Part shown: positions 1 to 11,541 of the stretch, in pieces
How positions within the stretch are numbered: position 1 is the stretch's first letter
How the letters are laid out: every line of letters begins with the position of its first letter
Assembly: GCF_036588685.1 (NCBI RefSeq)
Contig: NC_086375.1
Span: 38,524,566-38,588,565 of the forward strand
Origin: Mytilus trossulus
Taxonomy: Eukaryota; Mollusca; Bivalvia; Mytilida; Mytilidae
Length of the DNA stretch: 64,000 nucleotides
Reading direction: 5' to 3'
Position numbers and translations under genes: made by a program
The notes under the pieces: generated by a model
What the model saw: only the letters and a program-made list of their open reading frames with translations
What the model was told of the DNA's origin: nothing
Database searches by the model: none

Positions 1-1022
1 TGGTATATCCTGATATCCAAATGGTAAAATTTAGAAAGATGTCAAAGGCTAGAGAAGAAAGTACGAACTGACGGTAGAACAAGTAAAACCCACTTGATCA
101 AAATATTGTCAGATGAAAAGATGGAAAATGCTTACGATAGGGGTCACATGGAAAGAATGATTTAGGACAGCTTTCGAGTAGTCCCTCTTGAGAGAGACAA
201 GCACAATAAACACAAAGACTTAAATAACCAGTTTCATTGGTATTTACAACAGAGGATAAAAATCGCCTGCCTGATTTGAGACAAACTAAAAACTAAAGAT
301 CCTCCGACCCTTAATATGTTAAAGAAGAATGATATACTACTGTTTAATTTTAATCAACACAAAGCTACATAAAGCAAATAAGTCAAGGCAAGATTCTATA
401 CGGTAGGTGGATTACGTCACTCTGAAACATGGAATACAATGACCGTTTCGCAGCACCTGATGCTTTCTGTTTAAAATTTTGTAGAATGTTGTTTGTCTAT
501 TCATCGTTTTTCTATTTTTTGGAATTTTCTTGGCTATGGCTTCGACTGACGAATTTGTATATAGTATTGGTACATTCTGTATTTTCTTTAATTCATACTA
601 TACACAAGTTTGCAGCATGATGGTAAAACAATTTTCCAAAAATATATTATGAGTCATTTGGATAAAGATAAGATCCTTACTGATAACCAACACAATTGTG
701 ATTCAGAACAATCAAGTCCTGTGAAAACCATTTAACTGTTACCATCAATGACATGGCAAAAAGTTTTAATGCTGGAGAACAGATAGACTCAGTCGAAAAA
801 GATCTCATAAAAAGTTATCGATATAATATCACCCCAGTGGTTGTTACTAATTATATAATATCACGTCTCCTCTTTTGATGTAAGACTAACTCAGTTTTTG
901 TCCTGCTTTTTCGTTGGATTTTTTACCGAACTTTAAAATAAATATCAGAAATTGATAGAACAACAAAGGACAAAAATACTCTGTAAATGTATTATTTAAT
1001 GCATTTATGATGAATGTACAAG
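1..1022. other. Gene-free left edge, 3' flank of first TRIM-like gene
   Basis: I see no gene here. Reading frames are short and look random. The last 60 bp are the 3' flank of the minus-strand gene that follows and resemble the 3' flanks of its paralogs. A variant polyadenylation signal (ATTAAA on the minus strand) lies at 995-1000, about 25 bp past the stop codon. It is the only candidate I see, and it is weak. Confidence 0.4.
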
Positions 1023-2666
1023 TCAGATTACAAATTTTGCGACATAAATCTTAGAACAGTCATCATCTGTTTGAAAACTCCCTATTAGTAATTGTCCTTC
1101 TTTGTTTATATTTAGACTGCGTGGAGAAAATACACCATCTTCTTCACCTATCAATGTTAGGAAGTCCCCATTCGATGAAAGGACGTGTATTGTTTTGGTT
1201 AAAATATCTGATGTTAATACCAGGTCGGTGGTAGTCACAATATCACATGGAGAAAAATCTAACGAAGAATTGATGATATTATGTCCTTTATATATCCACT
1301 TAACTTGAGCAAGTGGATGGCTAAACTCGTACACAATTACTATACCTTTCCAACTAGTGACCACTTTACTCTGAATAACACAAATATCGCCATTCAAATT
1401 TGTCGTTATCTTATCGGGTATAGTAAAGGAATCATTGTCTCCCGGGATGGAAAATTCCTGAACTTGGTCGCTTTTTAAATTAAAGATTACTATACCAGTT
1501 TCCTGTATACCGGTCGTATTTATAAATCCTACAAACAATTGGTGATTTTCATCCACATGAACTCCCCTAACTTGTCTAGGTGATAAAACAGACTTGAAAA
1601 TGTCCTTTCCAGAGTCGGTTATTTTATAAATAACTTCTGAATCACCATATGAGGCGAGTATAATATCATCGTTAGTGACTGTTATATCAAATACACTCAT
1701 TTCAATACTTTTCCTGAACTCACATTTAGAATCTTGGAAAATAAACTGCTTCAAGGAATAATGTCTTTCATCGGTCATCACATAAGTTCTATTCGTAAGT
1801 GTTTTAAAGTTTGAAATATCTAGGTTTCCTGTGTCATATATTTCTGTTATTTCTATCATACGTAGAGCCTTCTTCAATGGTCTAATGTTGAACTTGATAT
1901 CAATTTCTGGTTCTCCTAGTGTGAAACATGCTATTTGTTCTTGTGGTAATTTCTTAAAGGGTTTTTCTGGTAATTTAAAATCAAATTGCTCCAAAGTGTT
2001 TAAAACTGAAGTTGCATCACAAGAACCTAATGCGTCATCTGCATCAGCTTTTTTCTGTTTTATTTCGTTTTCATATTTCTGTAAACTTGCTTCTTCTTTG
2101 GCAAATGATGTGTCATCATATGAATAAATGTCATCAAGTTCCTTCATAAGATTTGAAGCATGTGCAGTTATAATTTCTTTTAATGCTTTTTCCCTTTCCA
2201 GGATGTTCTCTTTTATAGTAGAATAACTGTTTAAAAAACGTTGTTTTCGTCCACGTTGCTCAGCACAAAGCGAAAGCTCCATCTCCACTAAACCTCTGAA
2301 TTTTCCCAGTTCAGAATTCTGTTTGCGGTAAACAAAATCAATCTTCACTGCTTTATGACCACTGTGTTTTTCAAGAATACATGATAAACAGATAGGCAGT
2401 CTGCAATCGTTACAATAAAGACAACATTTTTCATCACAATGGTAGGTACACATAATTTTCCGAAGATTTAAGTTTCGTATTTCACTTTTTGCCTCCCTTG
2501 TCCCTAAACGGTTTAATTCAATGATAGTATGCAGCTCAAATCCTTTAAACTTTGAGTGTGTTATTGTTTTGCATTCTGTACACAACATCAAATCACAATT
2601 AATACATTTCCACTTGATTTCATTAGAAAGTTCACAAACATTACATACAGACATGATCTGAGCCAT
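1023..2666 (-). CDS. TRIM-like protein without RING: two B-boxes, coiled coil, NHL-like propeller (copy 1)
   Basis: Uninterrupted 547-residue frame. B-box 1 has a full zinc-ligand set: C8, C11, C21, C24, C29, C32, H37, H46. B-box 2 follows with C73, H76, C85, C88, C93, C96, H101, H104. Residues about 115-235 are charged and helical, as in a TRIM coiled coil. The rest (about 260-547) has spaced beta-strand repeats such as VRGVHVDENHQLFVGF and PRSLNINKEGQLLIGS, typical of a degenerate NHL-like propeller. There is no RING. The start is supported by an in-frame TGA (2681-2679) five codons upstream and by paralogs that begin with the same MAQ. A TTATTACAG acceptor-like site just upstream suggests a 5'-UTR intron. 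Family knowledge: such proteins act as ubiquitin-pathway or antiviral scaffolds. The function here is inferred only. Intact paralog at 11961-13598. Confidence 0.85.
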   Translation of the reverse strand: MAQIMSVCNVCELSNEIKWKCINCDLMLCTECKTITHSKFKGFELHTIIELNRLGTREAKSEIRNLNLRKIMCTYHCDEKCCLYCNDCRLPICLSCILEKHSGHKAVKIDFVYRKQNSELGKFRGLVEMELSLCAEQRGRKQRFLNSYSTIKENILEREKALKEIITAHASNLMKELDDIYSYDDTSFAKEEASLQKYENEIKQKKADADDALGSCDATSVLNTLEQFDFKLPEKPFKKLPQEQIACFTLGEPEIDIKFNIRPLKKALRMIEITEIYDTGNLDISNFKTLTNRTYVMTDERHYSLKQFIFQDSKCEFRKSIEMSVFDITVTNDDIILASYGDSEVIYKITDSGKDIFKSVLSPRQVRGVHVDENHQLFVGFINTTGIQETGIVIFNLKSDQVQEFSIPGDNDSFTIPDKITTNLNGDICVIQSKVVTSWKGIVIVYEFSHPLAQVKWIYKGHNIINSSLDFSPCDIVTTTDLVLTSDILTKTIHVLSSNGDFLTLIGEEDGVFSPRSLNINKEGQLLIGSFQTDDDCSKIYVAKFVI

Positions 2667-2681
2667 ATTGTACCTGTATCA

Positions 2682-2700
2682 CTGTAATAAGGAAATAATA
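2682..2700 (-). other. Putative 5'-UTR splice acceptor of TRIM-like copy 1
   Basis: The minus strand reads TTATTTCCTTATTACAG ending 15 bp before the ATG. The broken paralog has the same arrangement at 9542-9560 (TTATTTTTATTACAG), while the third gene has diverged here. Conservation between paralogs supports a spliced 5'-UTR leader, with the whole coding sequence in the last exon. No donor was identified. Confidence 0.4.
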
Positions 2701-2863
2701 AACCACACAATTTACGGGGCAGTTCAGGGGTTCATCTTAAGCTATCTTGACAATGCTGGCAAGGCATACATATTTTAAAAATAGATTATAATGTAAAAAC
2801 CAAGATTTAATTCCTTTACTTCTTGTGTTTATTTACATATGTTATTGGTTATTTTATTTTTGT

Positions 2864-2925
2864 GTCATTTTACCGATAACGAAAGCAATGTGCAACAGAT
2901 AGCCGATAGCATGTTTGTTTGGTCT
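2864..2925 (-). promoter_or_regulatory. Upstream block conserved between TRIM-like copies 1 and 2
   Basis: About 60 bp here (with TACCGATAA, GCAATGTGCAA and AGCCGATAG on the + strand) closely match 9795-9855, upstream of the second copy, at a similar distance (about 200-270 bp) from the start codons. This is either promoter or leader-intron sequence kept after duplication. The twice-repeated CCGATA is a possible binding motif, but I cannot assign a factor. Confidence 0.4.
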
Positions 2926-4639
2926 GATAAAAGTCACCTATATATTGCACATATGGGTTCGTTATCAATTAATTTCGTTTCAATTAAAAACTATGAAGCC
3001 AAAATGCTGCTGGAATTATACTTTGATTTTTGTTATATGATTGATTATACTGACAAGATTGTTTCAATACTTATAAAATAGGTAAAAATATATAATACCA
3101 AACTGCAAGGGAAATTCAAAACGGGAAGTCCTTTAAAAAAGAACACATTCAGGTGTAGTTTTAAAATGTTTAACTGTAAGAGAAAATTTAATTCAATAAA
3201 ATGTAAAAACATATCATATTCCCTACATAATGATCTGAATACAGATAATGGTGTCTTATATCAGATGCGATAATGTAGAAATAAAAACATGGACGCATTT
3301 GACATGAAAATAAAAATAAAAACATTGAATGACTCTCGTGGTTAGTCAATGTAGTTAAACAATCCCATAATAGCAGTTTCATAAATACTGTTAATTATAT
3401 AATTAAGATCTAAAGTGAATGAAAAAGAATATAGAGTAGTATCAACATCACAGACTTTGTGAAGTTCCCTCAAACGGTAGAATTGAAACAATATATGACA
3501 TGCATAGTCCTGTTCACTTTTGTTATCGCAACTAATATCCATTGCTGTATAAAAATGAAATTAGCATACTAGTATTAGCATATAGTATTTTCTGCAGTTT
3601 CCCACAAATGATAATTACAATGTAATACATGACCTTACATTGATGCATACATTTGTGATAGGAATTCGAATCAGTTGACCATCTTTGATTGGTTGTGATA
3701 TCATTTAAGCATTCCATATCATTGACAGCATCAAGAAAAAATTATCACTCTAAACTGTGTAACAAATCTGTTTTCAGATCAATTCGAAAACTAACCGGAT
3801 TAAAATATTAAGTGAAATAATTCGACTTCGCATACTTGGCACACAGTTTACCAGACAGATTGAGATGTAATGTATGTTTTTTTCCCTCAAGAATTAGGTC
3901 AAATTAAAACCTATAGACATAACATTTTCTCTTTTTTGTTGTTATTTTTTACGTGACATGTCGTCGGCTGATTTGACATTTGTCAACTTCTACGTCATGT
4001 GGTAAATGCTAGAGTTGTCTAGTTGGCAATCCTGCCACAACTTCTATGTTTAAATGTAAGGGGTATATCATGATGGAACGTTGTAACTGTCAACATATAG
4101 GGTTTAGTTTCAAGTGTATATACATATCCTTATTTTTCACTCTATATCACATCATTCCACGATTAATATAAATACTGTTTATGCGTACAATACCCTGCTA
4201 TATTTCTAAAACCTTTGATTTTTAAAGCATTTACAGAATCAGAAATCAAAGGCCGAATTCAAAGTTATTGTGAAACTACATATTTCAAGGCTGCGTGAAT
4301 CAGAAGTAGATATTTCAAAAATCATTCCAAAGATCTGTTATAGTACATACACTCTAAGTCTCGTTCCTCTTGCAATAATATTAAAACATTTTACTTCCCT
4401 ACTGAAAATATCAAGATGCTTGATTTCTAGATTGACAATATTTTTTTTATGTTTGGAGGATGTGTTTTTCAATAAACAATCGGCATATGTGAACACACGG
4501 TTTTCCTGTTCTTATACAAACTTATTCTTTATTCATATGAAGACTAGCATTATCCAACTTTACATTACGCTTTCTAGGTGATACCCTTTCACTGAATAAT
4601 AAATAGCTTGTAGATGTCACTGGATGTGGACGTTTCGTC
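2926..4639. other. Gene-free intergenic stretch
   Basis: No supported gene. A short R-B fragment sits at about 3095-3140. The open frame at 4270-4581 has no recognisable domain and AT-rich composition, and I do not call it a gene. Confidence 0.4.
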
Positions 4640-5015
4640 CCCGAGGGTATCACCAGCCCAGTAGTCAGCACTTTAGTGTTGACATGAATATCAGTTATAT
4701 GGTCATTTTAAAAAATTAACTGTTTGCAAAAGTTTGAATTATTCGAAATACTAACGATTTTCTTATCCCAGGCATAGATTACTTTAGCCTTATTTAGCAC
4801 AATATCTTTTGAATTTTAGGTACTCAATGCTCTTCAACTTTATGATTGTTTGGCTTTTTGACTATTTTGACTGAGCGTCACTGATGTTAATGTTTGTGTC
4901 ATTTTGGTCTTTGGTGGATAGTTGTCTCATTGTCAATCATACTACATCTTCTTTTTTATATTATGTAGCCGAAACGCGCATCTGGCGTAATAAATTATAA
5001 GCCTGGCACCTTTAA
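4640..5015 (+). repeat. R-D dispersed repeat, long copy
   Basis: Contains the R-D landmarks in order: TTTCGTCCCCGAGGGTATCA, a TTATCCCAGGCATAGATTAC segment, CTCAATGCTCTTCAACTTTA, and near the end GAAACGCGCATCTGGCGTAA. Other copies or pieces lie at 17935-18110, 25020-25335, 42345-42585 (same strand), 36135-36302 and 32856-32880 (opposite strand). An R-E end (TAGTTGTCTCATTGTCAATC) is embedded at about 4915-4960. Non-coding. Confidence 0.7.
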
Positions 5016-5045
5016 TAACTATTTAAGGAAGACACTATTGAAGTC

Positions 5046-5125
5046 ATAACATAAAAAATGTGGTGCACACTGAATAACGCGCGTAGCAGGTTATTTAACA
5101 TTGTGCACCACATTTTTTATGTTAT
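5046..5125. repeat. Inverted repeat with 24-bp arms
   Basis: Left arm 5046-5069 begins ATAACATAAAAAATG and is perfectly complementary to right arm 5102-5125. Inside the loop a second pair, AATAAC and GTTATT, adds stem length. It directly follows the long R-D copy and looks like a small foldback or MITE remnant. Confidence 0.75.
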
Positions 5126-7170
5126 TTCGAATAGACAGAAAAAGTGTTGTAGTCATTTCTTATAATTTAATTATATATTTCATTTTAAACTGGAGAAAAA
5201 CATTCAGCAGCGCCTGTGCGCGGATTAATATGATGTTTTAGAACGTGAATCTCATTTCATGATTTCCATGATAAAGGGTAGCTGCTTACAAGAAAGATAT
5301 TACACCAAGAGTCACGAGTGGTGACCTTGAAATCATTTCATTGCAAATATACGTACATTACTAGTAATAGTATTACTAGTTGGTTGACTGTTATGGATTA
5401 ATTGTTTCAAAACTGACAAAAATATTTCCGTCACCTCAGTCCCAACTTATTTTCCTCTAATGTAACCTACAAAAAAAAAAGACTTATCACCGGGATTGTA
5501 CTTGCATGTACATAACGACGGATGCCACGTGCACATGCTAAGCTAAATCTGGTAACCTTTTCCGACGAACATGACAAAACCCTTGTTTTTGTGGGGTTTG
5601 TGTTACTCGGTCTTGATAATAAAAACAACTCGTTATTTAAATTTGATGTGTCCGAAGCGCTTTTCTCGATTTACTTTCATCAGAAACATCCAAACATTTG
5701 AAACAATCGAAGAGCTATATGCCAAACTAAATAACCTAATAAAATAGTCAAATACATTTAAGCTCAATTATAATTTCATTTACAAATGCATTATGTTTTT
5801 TTTTACTCTTTCTGTTATTCATTCAAAATACTGAACAATATAATCAGATAAATCTCAAAATGAAATAATCTTTCTTGATTAAAATAATGTGGGAAAGTTT
5901 GTCTTCGTTTAAAAGTGCAGTAAATAATCACAAACTTTAAGTTGCTTTTCTTAATTAGATTGCAGGTATATTTTTCTTTTACCGATAATTTGACCACATC
6001 ACACTTCAATTCATGATATCATTAACTCGAATGCAGTCGATTTTCAATTAAAATCTACCACTGTTGCAACTAGATAATGGTTATATCTAAATCCGATTTG
6101 AATGACATCATTTAGTGAATTTAAAACTTTAGATAAAGTCAGTGTTTCTATTTCCAGTAAAATATGAAAAGACATGACAAACAATTTGATTGGTACTTGA
6201 TCGATCGGATGGTGTCGTGAAAGCAATACAATGTATTTCAACTGCAAATTTTACGAATCTATATTCAAATAATCTGTTAATATACAAAATGTATATGAAA
6301 AAAGGATGAAAGGAAGACCGAAGCGGAAAAACCCAAAAAATCAAAATGAATTACAATTTTCGCATAAAAAGAACAAAAAGTCCCGTAAAAGACTGACCAT
6401 TGCGAAGAGGAAAACGTTTTCTTTTGATAGGAACATCAATAAAGAATCGCATACTGACAGTAACTGATATTAGTGAAAGTCACTATATAAAAAAAATGAT
6501 GAGCTTATATACTGTTTTGACAGGCTAGTCTTTTACATTTGACATTTCGTTTGCTTGTTACCTCCAAAATAACTAAAAGAGTGAGATAAAGTGAGAAACG
6601 AAGACAAGTATTTTTGGACCATAGAAGAATAGATATTTTCAGATTTAACTAATTCGATTAAATAAGTTATAGTCCTTTGTTACTTTAATTTACTATTCAT
6701 AAGTTAAAGCTGAATATTGGTATATGATAGAGCCAAGACGTCATTTACATGAGAAAATAAAAAATAATTCCTTGAAGATGTTTAAACGGAAATTTGTAAA
6801 CTTGAGGTAGGAATTGTATACGACAGCATTTAGAAATCAGTAACAGTATCAAATCATATTACACCAGATGTAATATTTTGTAAAACAGAACTAGCAAATT
6901 TCTATCAATTCAAGCAAACGTACATAGAAACAGTTACGGTTTAAAATCTGTGACACTTTTACATATGACACTGGAAGTAACTTTTTGAAACGGGAAGTAG
7001 AAAGTTATTTCTCTGTTTTGAGTAAAAATATATAGCATAAGCTTTTCCTGATGTAGTGAAATATTTCTTCAAATTTCGTTTAACAAACAAAAAACCCCCA
7101 CATTTTTTCAATATCTTTATTCAAGCTTATTTCAAATCAACTCAGCATTTGTAGATTGACCATTTGTTTT
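5126..7170. other. Gene-free intergenic stretch
   Basis: AT-rich with only short random frames on both strands. I see no coding, RNA or clear repeat signal. Confidence 0.4.
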
Positions 7171-7722
7171 TAAGGTGGCTCGTGGGTACAAAAAAATAGC
7201 AAATATTAAACCTTTATTTTTCATTACAAATTTTATTTATTACACTATTAGTTGTTACTATATGATATGATACAAAAAACAACCCAAAAAAAATGATTTG
7301 GTTTGGACCCAGATGACTTTAAAAATTGATTAGCTCAAAATTATCTCCCTTTGGTGCAAAAATGCCATTTTTTTACCTTAAATTTGAAATGTCTTTTTTA
7401 ACTCATCGGTGACCTATATTTTTTATTATTGTTTTCAAATAAGCTGTACATAAACTAAATAATTATAAAATTTAAGCGATTTCTTATATTAGGTTATTTT
7501 TTTATTTCGATATTTCCTCTTTTTCTCCTATTAGTTCAACAGAAAAAAGGACATTAACAAAAATGTATGCTTCTTCCAGAGGCAGATTTTAGCTTAAAGG
7601 AACGGTGACCCCATTTTTTATTTCATTTTTCTTTTAAGTATATGATAAAGTTCATTTATGAAAAAATATAGTGAAATCCTATATTAGAAAAAAAAAATCA
7701 TTTATACCCAGGAGCCCCCTTA
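7171..7722. mobile_element. MITE-like element with imperfect 19-bp terminal inverted repeats
   Basis: The left end TAAGGTGGCTCGTGGGTAC (7171-7189) pairs with the complement of the right end (7704-7722), which reads TAAGGGGGCTCCTGGGTAT: 15 of 19 bases match. The 550-bp interior is extremely AT-rich, with long A and T runs and no coding frame. Target duplication is unclear because both flanks are T-rich. It lies just past the 3' end of the second TRIM-like copy. Confidence 0.6.
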
Positions 7723-7893
7723 ATTTTATTTGCGGCACTCCTTTTAATAGTGCGTCATTATTGACAAATAAAAAGTAATTGTTTGAGTTGTTAAATATAC
7801 AAAATAATGATAAATCATTGAATGATATTTCAATTCATAATCGACAAAAACTTTTGAAAATACATGGTAAAATCTATGTATTATATTAGCATG

Positions 7894-9526
7894 TCAGGTA
7901 ATAAATTTCGCGATATAAATCTTAGCAAATTCATCTTTGGTTTCATCACTCCCAATTTGCAATCGTCCTTCGTTGTCCACATTCAGACTCCTGGGAGAGT
8001 AGATGCCTTCTCCCTCACCAATAAATGTAAGAAAGCATCCATTCGAGGACAGGACGTGTATTATATTGGAAGAGCTATCTACAATTAAAACCAAACTCGC
8101 GTGGGATATTGCAATGTCAGACGGAGCAAAGTCTCTCAACTCATTTATATGCGCATTTCCTTCATATCTCCAATTAACCTGCCCAAGCGAAGGGCTAATC
8201 TCATATGAAACTATTATGCCTTTCCACGTAGAGGTGCTTTCACTCTGAATAACACAAATGTTACCATTCATGTTTGACGTTATTTTCTCAGGTATACTGT
8301 CTGCTGGTGTGATTGCAAATTCCTGATATTGGTCGCTTTTCATATCAATTATTGCTATACCAACTTCCAGATTTTCAAAATCCACAAACCCTACACACAA
8401 GGATTGATCTCCCAATGTATGAATTCCCCTAGCCTTTTTCGGTGATGCACTGGATTTGAATCTTTCCTTTCCAGATTCAGTTATATTGTATATCACTTCT
8501 GAAACTCCATCTGAAGCAAGTATATTGCCTTCTTTGGTTACTGTTAGATATAATATATCCCCTTCAAATATTTTCACGAATTCACAAATACCATCCCGTA
8601 AAATAAATTTCTTTATAGTATTTTCTTCATCATTCATCATCACACAAGCTCCATTCTCAAGTGTTTTTATGCTTGAAATTACTGACTCATCTGTTTCATA
8701 TACTTTAGTTAGTTCGACCATGCGTTCAACTTTCAGGACTTTAAGGTTTATATTCACTTCAGGTTCCACTTTTGTAAATATTGCTATTTGTTAGGTAATT
8801 CTTCAAAATTCTTTTCTGGCATATTGAAGTCGATTGAGTCTACAGTTTTCAGAACTGATGTTGCCTGACAGGAATCCAATGCCGTATCTACACTAGCTTT
8901 TTTAAAATACAAGTCTTTTTTATAATTCTGTATTTTGCATTCTTCTTTGGCTATGAATTTATCACCTGATAAATACATTTCATCCAGTTCTTTGATAAGA
9001 TTTGCAGCTTGCACAGTTGCGGAGTCTTTCATTTCTTTTTTTCTTTCCAAGATCTTAATTTTCATAGTCGTATAACTATTTAAGTCGACTTGTTTCCGTT
9101 CAAGTAGAGATGTACTTATTTCATTACAATGTGAAAGATCTACCTCGATTGAATTTCTGAATTTTTCAAGATCAGAATATTGTTTGTCATAAACAATACC
9201 GATCTTTGTTGCTTTATGGCCACTGTGTTCTTCAAGAATACAAGATAAGCAAATAGGTAGCCTGCAATCTTGACAAAAAAGACAGCATTTTTCATCGTAA
9301 TGGCAGGAACACAAAATTTCCCGAAGATCTAACTTTTGTATTGTACGTATAGCCTCCTTTGTCCCCAACTGGTTTAATTCAATGATTGTATGCCAGTCGG
9401 ATCCTTTAATCTTTGAGTGTTTCATTGTTTTGCATTTTTCACATAAAATCAAATCACAATTGATACATTTCCACTTAATTTCATTCGAAATTCACAAAAA
9501 TTACAAATGGACATGTTTTGAGCCAT
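7894..9526 (-). pseudogene. TRIM-like copy 2, broken by two frameshifts
   Basis: Same architecture as its two neighbours, and closest to the copy at 11961-13598. The frame is broken twice. A 1-bp deletion at about 9490 (GAAATTCAC, where both paralogs have GAAAGTTCAC) ends translation inside B-box 1 soon after the MAQ start. A net 4-bp deletion at about 8792 lies between the coiled coil and the propeller and creates a TAG at 8786-8784. The pieces between are open: 8784-9452 covers B-box 2 and the coiled coil, and 7894-8769 covers the propeller. Otherwise conservation is high, so loss was recent, or the breaks are assembly errors. Restart at the internal Met codons is possible but speculative. 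Confidence 0.8.
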
Positions 9527-9794
9527 CCTGTACCTTTAATTCTGTAATAAAAATAATCATCATGAAAATAAAACACAAACATTAAATAAAGAGGTACTTT
9601 AAAGGGTCATTTTATCCGTTTTTCAAACTCTGATAATAAATACATTATAGTTTTTAGTATTGATTACAACATATAATATTTTCATCTGTGGTGGTTGTTT
9701 ACCTTCACAATTTATAAGACATTCTATCTGTTTTATCAATATCTAGAAATTTGTCCCTGAATACATATATGTTAATCTGATTACAAATATATTG

Positions 9795-9855
9795 GTATCA
9801 TTACCGATAATGAAAGGCAATGTGCAATAGATAACCGATAGTTTGTCTGTTAGAC
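9795..9855 (-). promoter_or_regulatory. Upstream block shared with TRIM-like copy 1
   Basis: Counterpart of 2864-2925: TTACCGATAATGAAAGGCAA followed by GTGCAATAGATAACCGATAG. About 270 bp upstream of the broken gene's start. Confidence 0.4.
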
Positions 9856-10228
9856 CTAATTAAACGAAATTAAACCTTAACATAGTCATTCATCAATTGT
9901 CGGTTGTTCAATAAATTTTCAACGAAAACATATAAACAAAAATGTTGCCAGAATAAACCTTTCTTAAGGATTATTTATCTTGTAAGATGGTTGCCGAAAT
10001 ACAGTTAAAACAGATTCTATTATATATTGTTGTACGATCTTATATCATTCAATCAATTGTAAAAGGATGCAATTCTCATTCAAGATCATATGACACCAGG
10101 GAATGGTGTTCATTTCAAACAAAATAATTTAGAAACACATGCATGGCATTATTTCGAAACTTTAGGTCTTCGACTTTTTTCAACTTCATACTTTATTTGT
10201 CCTTTGAACTGTTAAGTAAGCATCTAAG

Positions 10229-10380
10229 ATGTGTATAAGATGTGGTATGGGTGTCAATGAGACAACTCTCCATCAAAGTTACAATGTGTAAACTTTTAAA
10301 GTACACCATTTTAGGTCAAAGTACGGTCTTCACAACGGAGCCTTGGCTCACTACAAACAGCAAGCTATAAAGTGTCCAAC
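10229..10380 (+). repeat. R-A dispersed repeat, diverged copy
   Basis: Recognised by AAGATGTGGTATGGGTGTCA, AATGAGACAACTCTCCATC and a GGAGCCTTGGCTCAC segment, ending near CAAGCTATAAAG. Confidence 0.75.
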
Positions 10381-10424
10381 ATATGAAGGTCTGGAAACAA
10401 TGTGTAATTACAAGTATTAAAAAG

Positions 10425-10505
10425 TTAGATCAAGTTCTAAAAGGTAAAAACACAAAAATACCGAACTCCGAGGAAAATTCAAAAAGGAAAGTCCCAAATC
10501 AAAAT
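10425..10505 (+). repeat. R-B dispersed repeat fragment
   Basis: Contains AAAATACCGAACTCCGAGGA and AATTCAAAAAGGAAAGTCCC. Confidence 0.65.
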
Positions 10506-10607
10506 TATCTTCAACGACATTAATCGTCGAATGACTTTGCAGAAGATATTCTGGTAGACTAAAGATACAATAAATACAGTCACGGTTAAAGTTACAACAA
10601 CAATTAA

Positions 10608-10730
10608 ATAGATATAGGAAGATGTGGTGTGAGTGCCAATGAGACAACTCTCCATCCAAGTAACAATTTAAAAAAGTAAACCATTATAGGTTAAAGTACG
10701 GCCTTCAACACGGAGCCTTGGTCTATTATT
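10608..10730 (+). repeat. R-A dispersed repeat, truncated copy
   Basis: Starts ATAGATATAGGAAGATGTGG and runs through GGCCTTCAACACGGAGCCTT before being cut off. Confidence 0.8.
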
Positions 10731-10989
10731 ATTTTTTTTAGTAAATATTTGTCAATAAAGAATACGAATTAAGCTTTAAAGAGACGGTTTAATAAAGACA
10801 TTTGCTGGCCTGTGTATTTAACCAAAATTTAACACCCTTAAAATGTTCATTAGAATTAACTGTGTTAGACATCAGTATTTATATTCCTGTATATATATTT
10901 GACGCATTGTAAAGGGGATTCTTTCATTAAACTGCAAAAACTGCAAAATTAACTTCATTTTGAGATTAAGTCTTTAATACTGCTTTAAG

Positions 10990-11420
10990 TGCGAGGTTTG
11001 GCATGCCATAAAACCAGGTTCAACCCACCACTTTTATTCCCCTATAAAAGTGTCCTGTACCAAGTCAGGAAGATGGCCATTGTTATAATATTGTTCGTTT
11101 CTGTGTGTGTTGCATTTTAACGTTGAGTCGTTTGTGTTTTCTCTTATTTTTTAGGTATTGAGATAAAACGTGGCACGGTACTTGTCTATCCCAAATTCAT
11201 GTATTTGGTTTTGATGTTATATTTGTTATTCTCGTGGTGTTTTGTCTGTTGCTGTGTCCGTTTCTGTGTGTGTTGCGTTTCGGTGTTGTGTCGTTGTTCT
11301 CCTCTAATATTTAATGCGTTTCCCTCGGTTTTAGTTTGTTACCCCGATTTTGTTTTTTGTCCATGGATTTATGAGTTTTTGAACAGCGGTATACTACTGT
11401 TGCCTTTATTTACCTTAACA
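10990..11420 (-). repeat. R-B/R-C composite dispersed repeat
   Basis: On the + strand this reads the CTGTACCAAGTCAGGAAGAT and TTCGTTTCTGTGTGTGTTGC segments, then ATTTATGAGTTTTTGAACAG and GCGGTATACTACTGTTGCC. The same series recurs at 23200-23430 and 25660-25985. The hydrophobic frame across 11199-11465 is a by-product of this T-rich repeat. Confidence 0.7.
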
Positions 11421-11541
11421 ATAGTTGGCTGCAAGATTCATCTTACATGGCTGGTATTTGAGTAAAATTGTTTTTGTATGGCCTTGGCTCGATTTTTAGG
11501 TCAAATGCGTCCGTTTCCTGATGTTCAATAAAAAATATGCC

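Noticed and set aside
1023-2666. Missing upstream RING exon for the TRIM-like genes
   Set aside because: An in-frame TGA lies between the acceptor-like site and the ATG, so an upstream exon spliced there could not add an N-terminal RING.
4270-4581. 103-codon plus-strand frame
   Set aside because: No domain and composition like the surrounding intergenic DNA. It also lacks a paralog in the window.
11199-11465. Hydrophobic 88-codon frame resembling a membrane protein
   Set aside because: Produced by the T-rich R-C repeat; the hydrophobicity follows from base composition.
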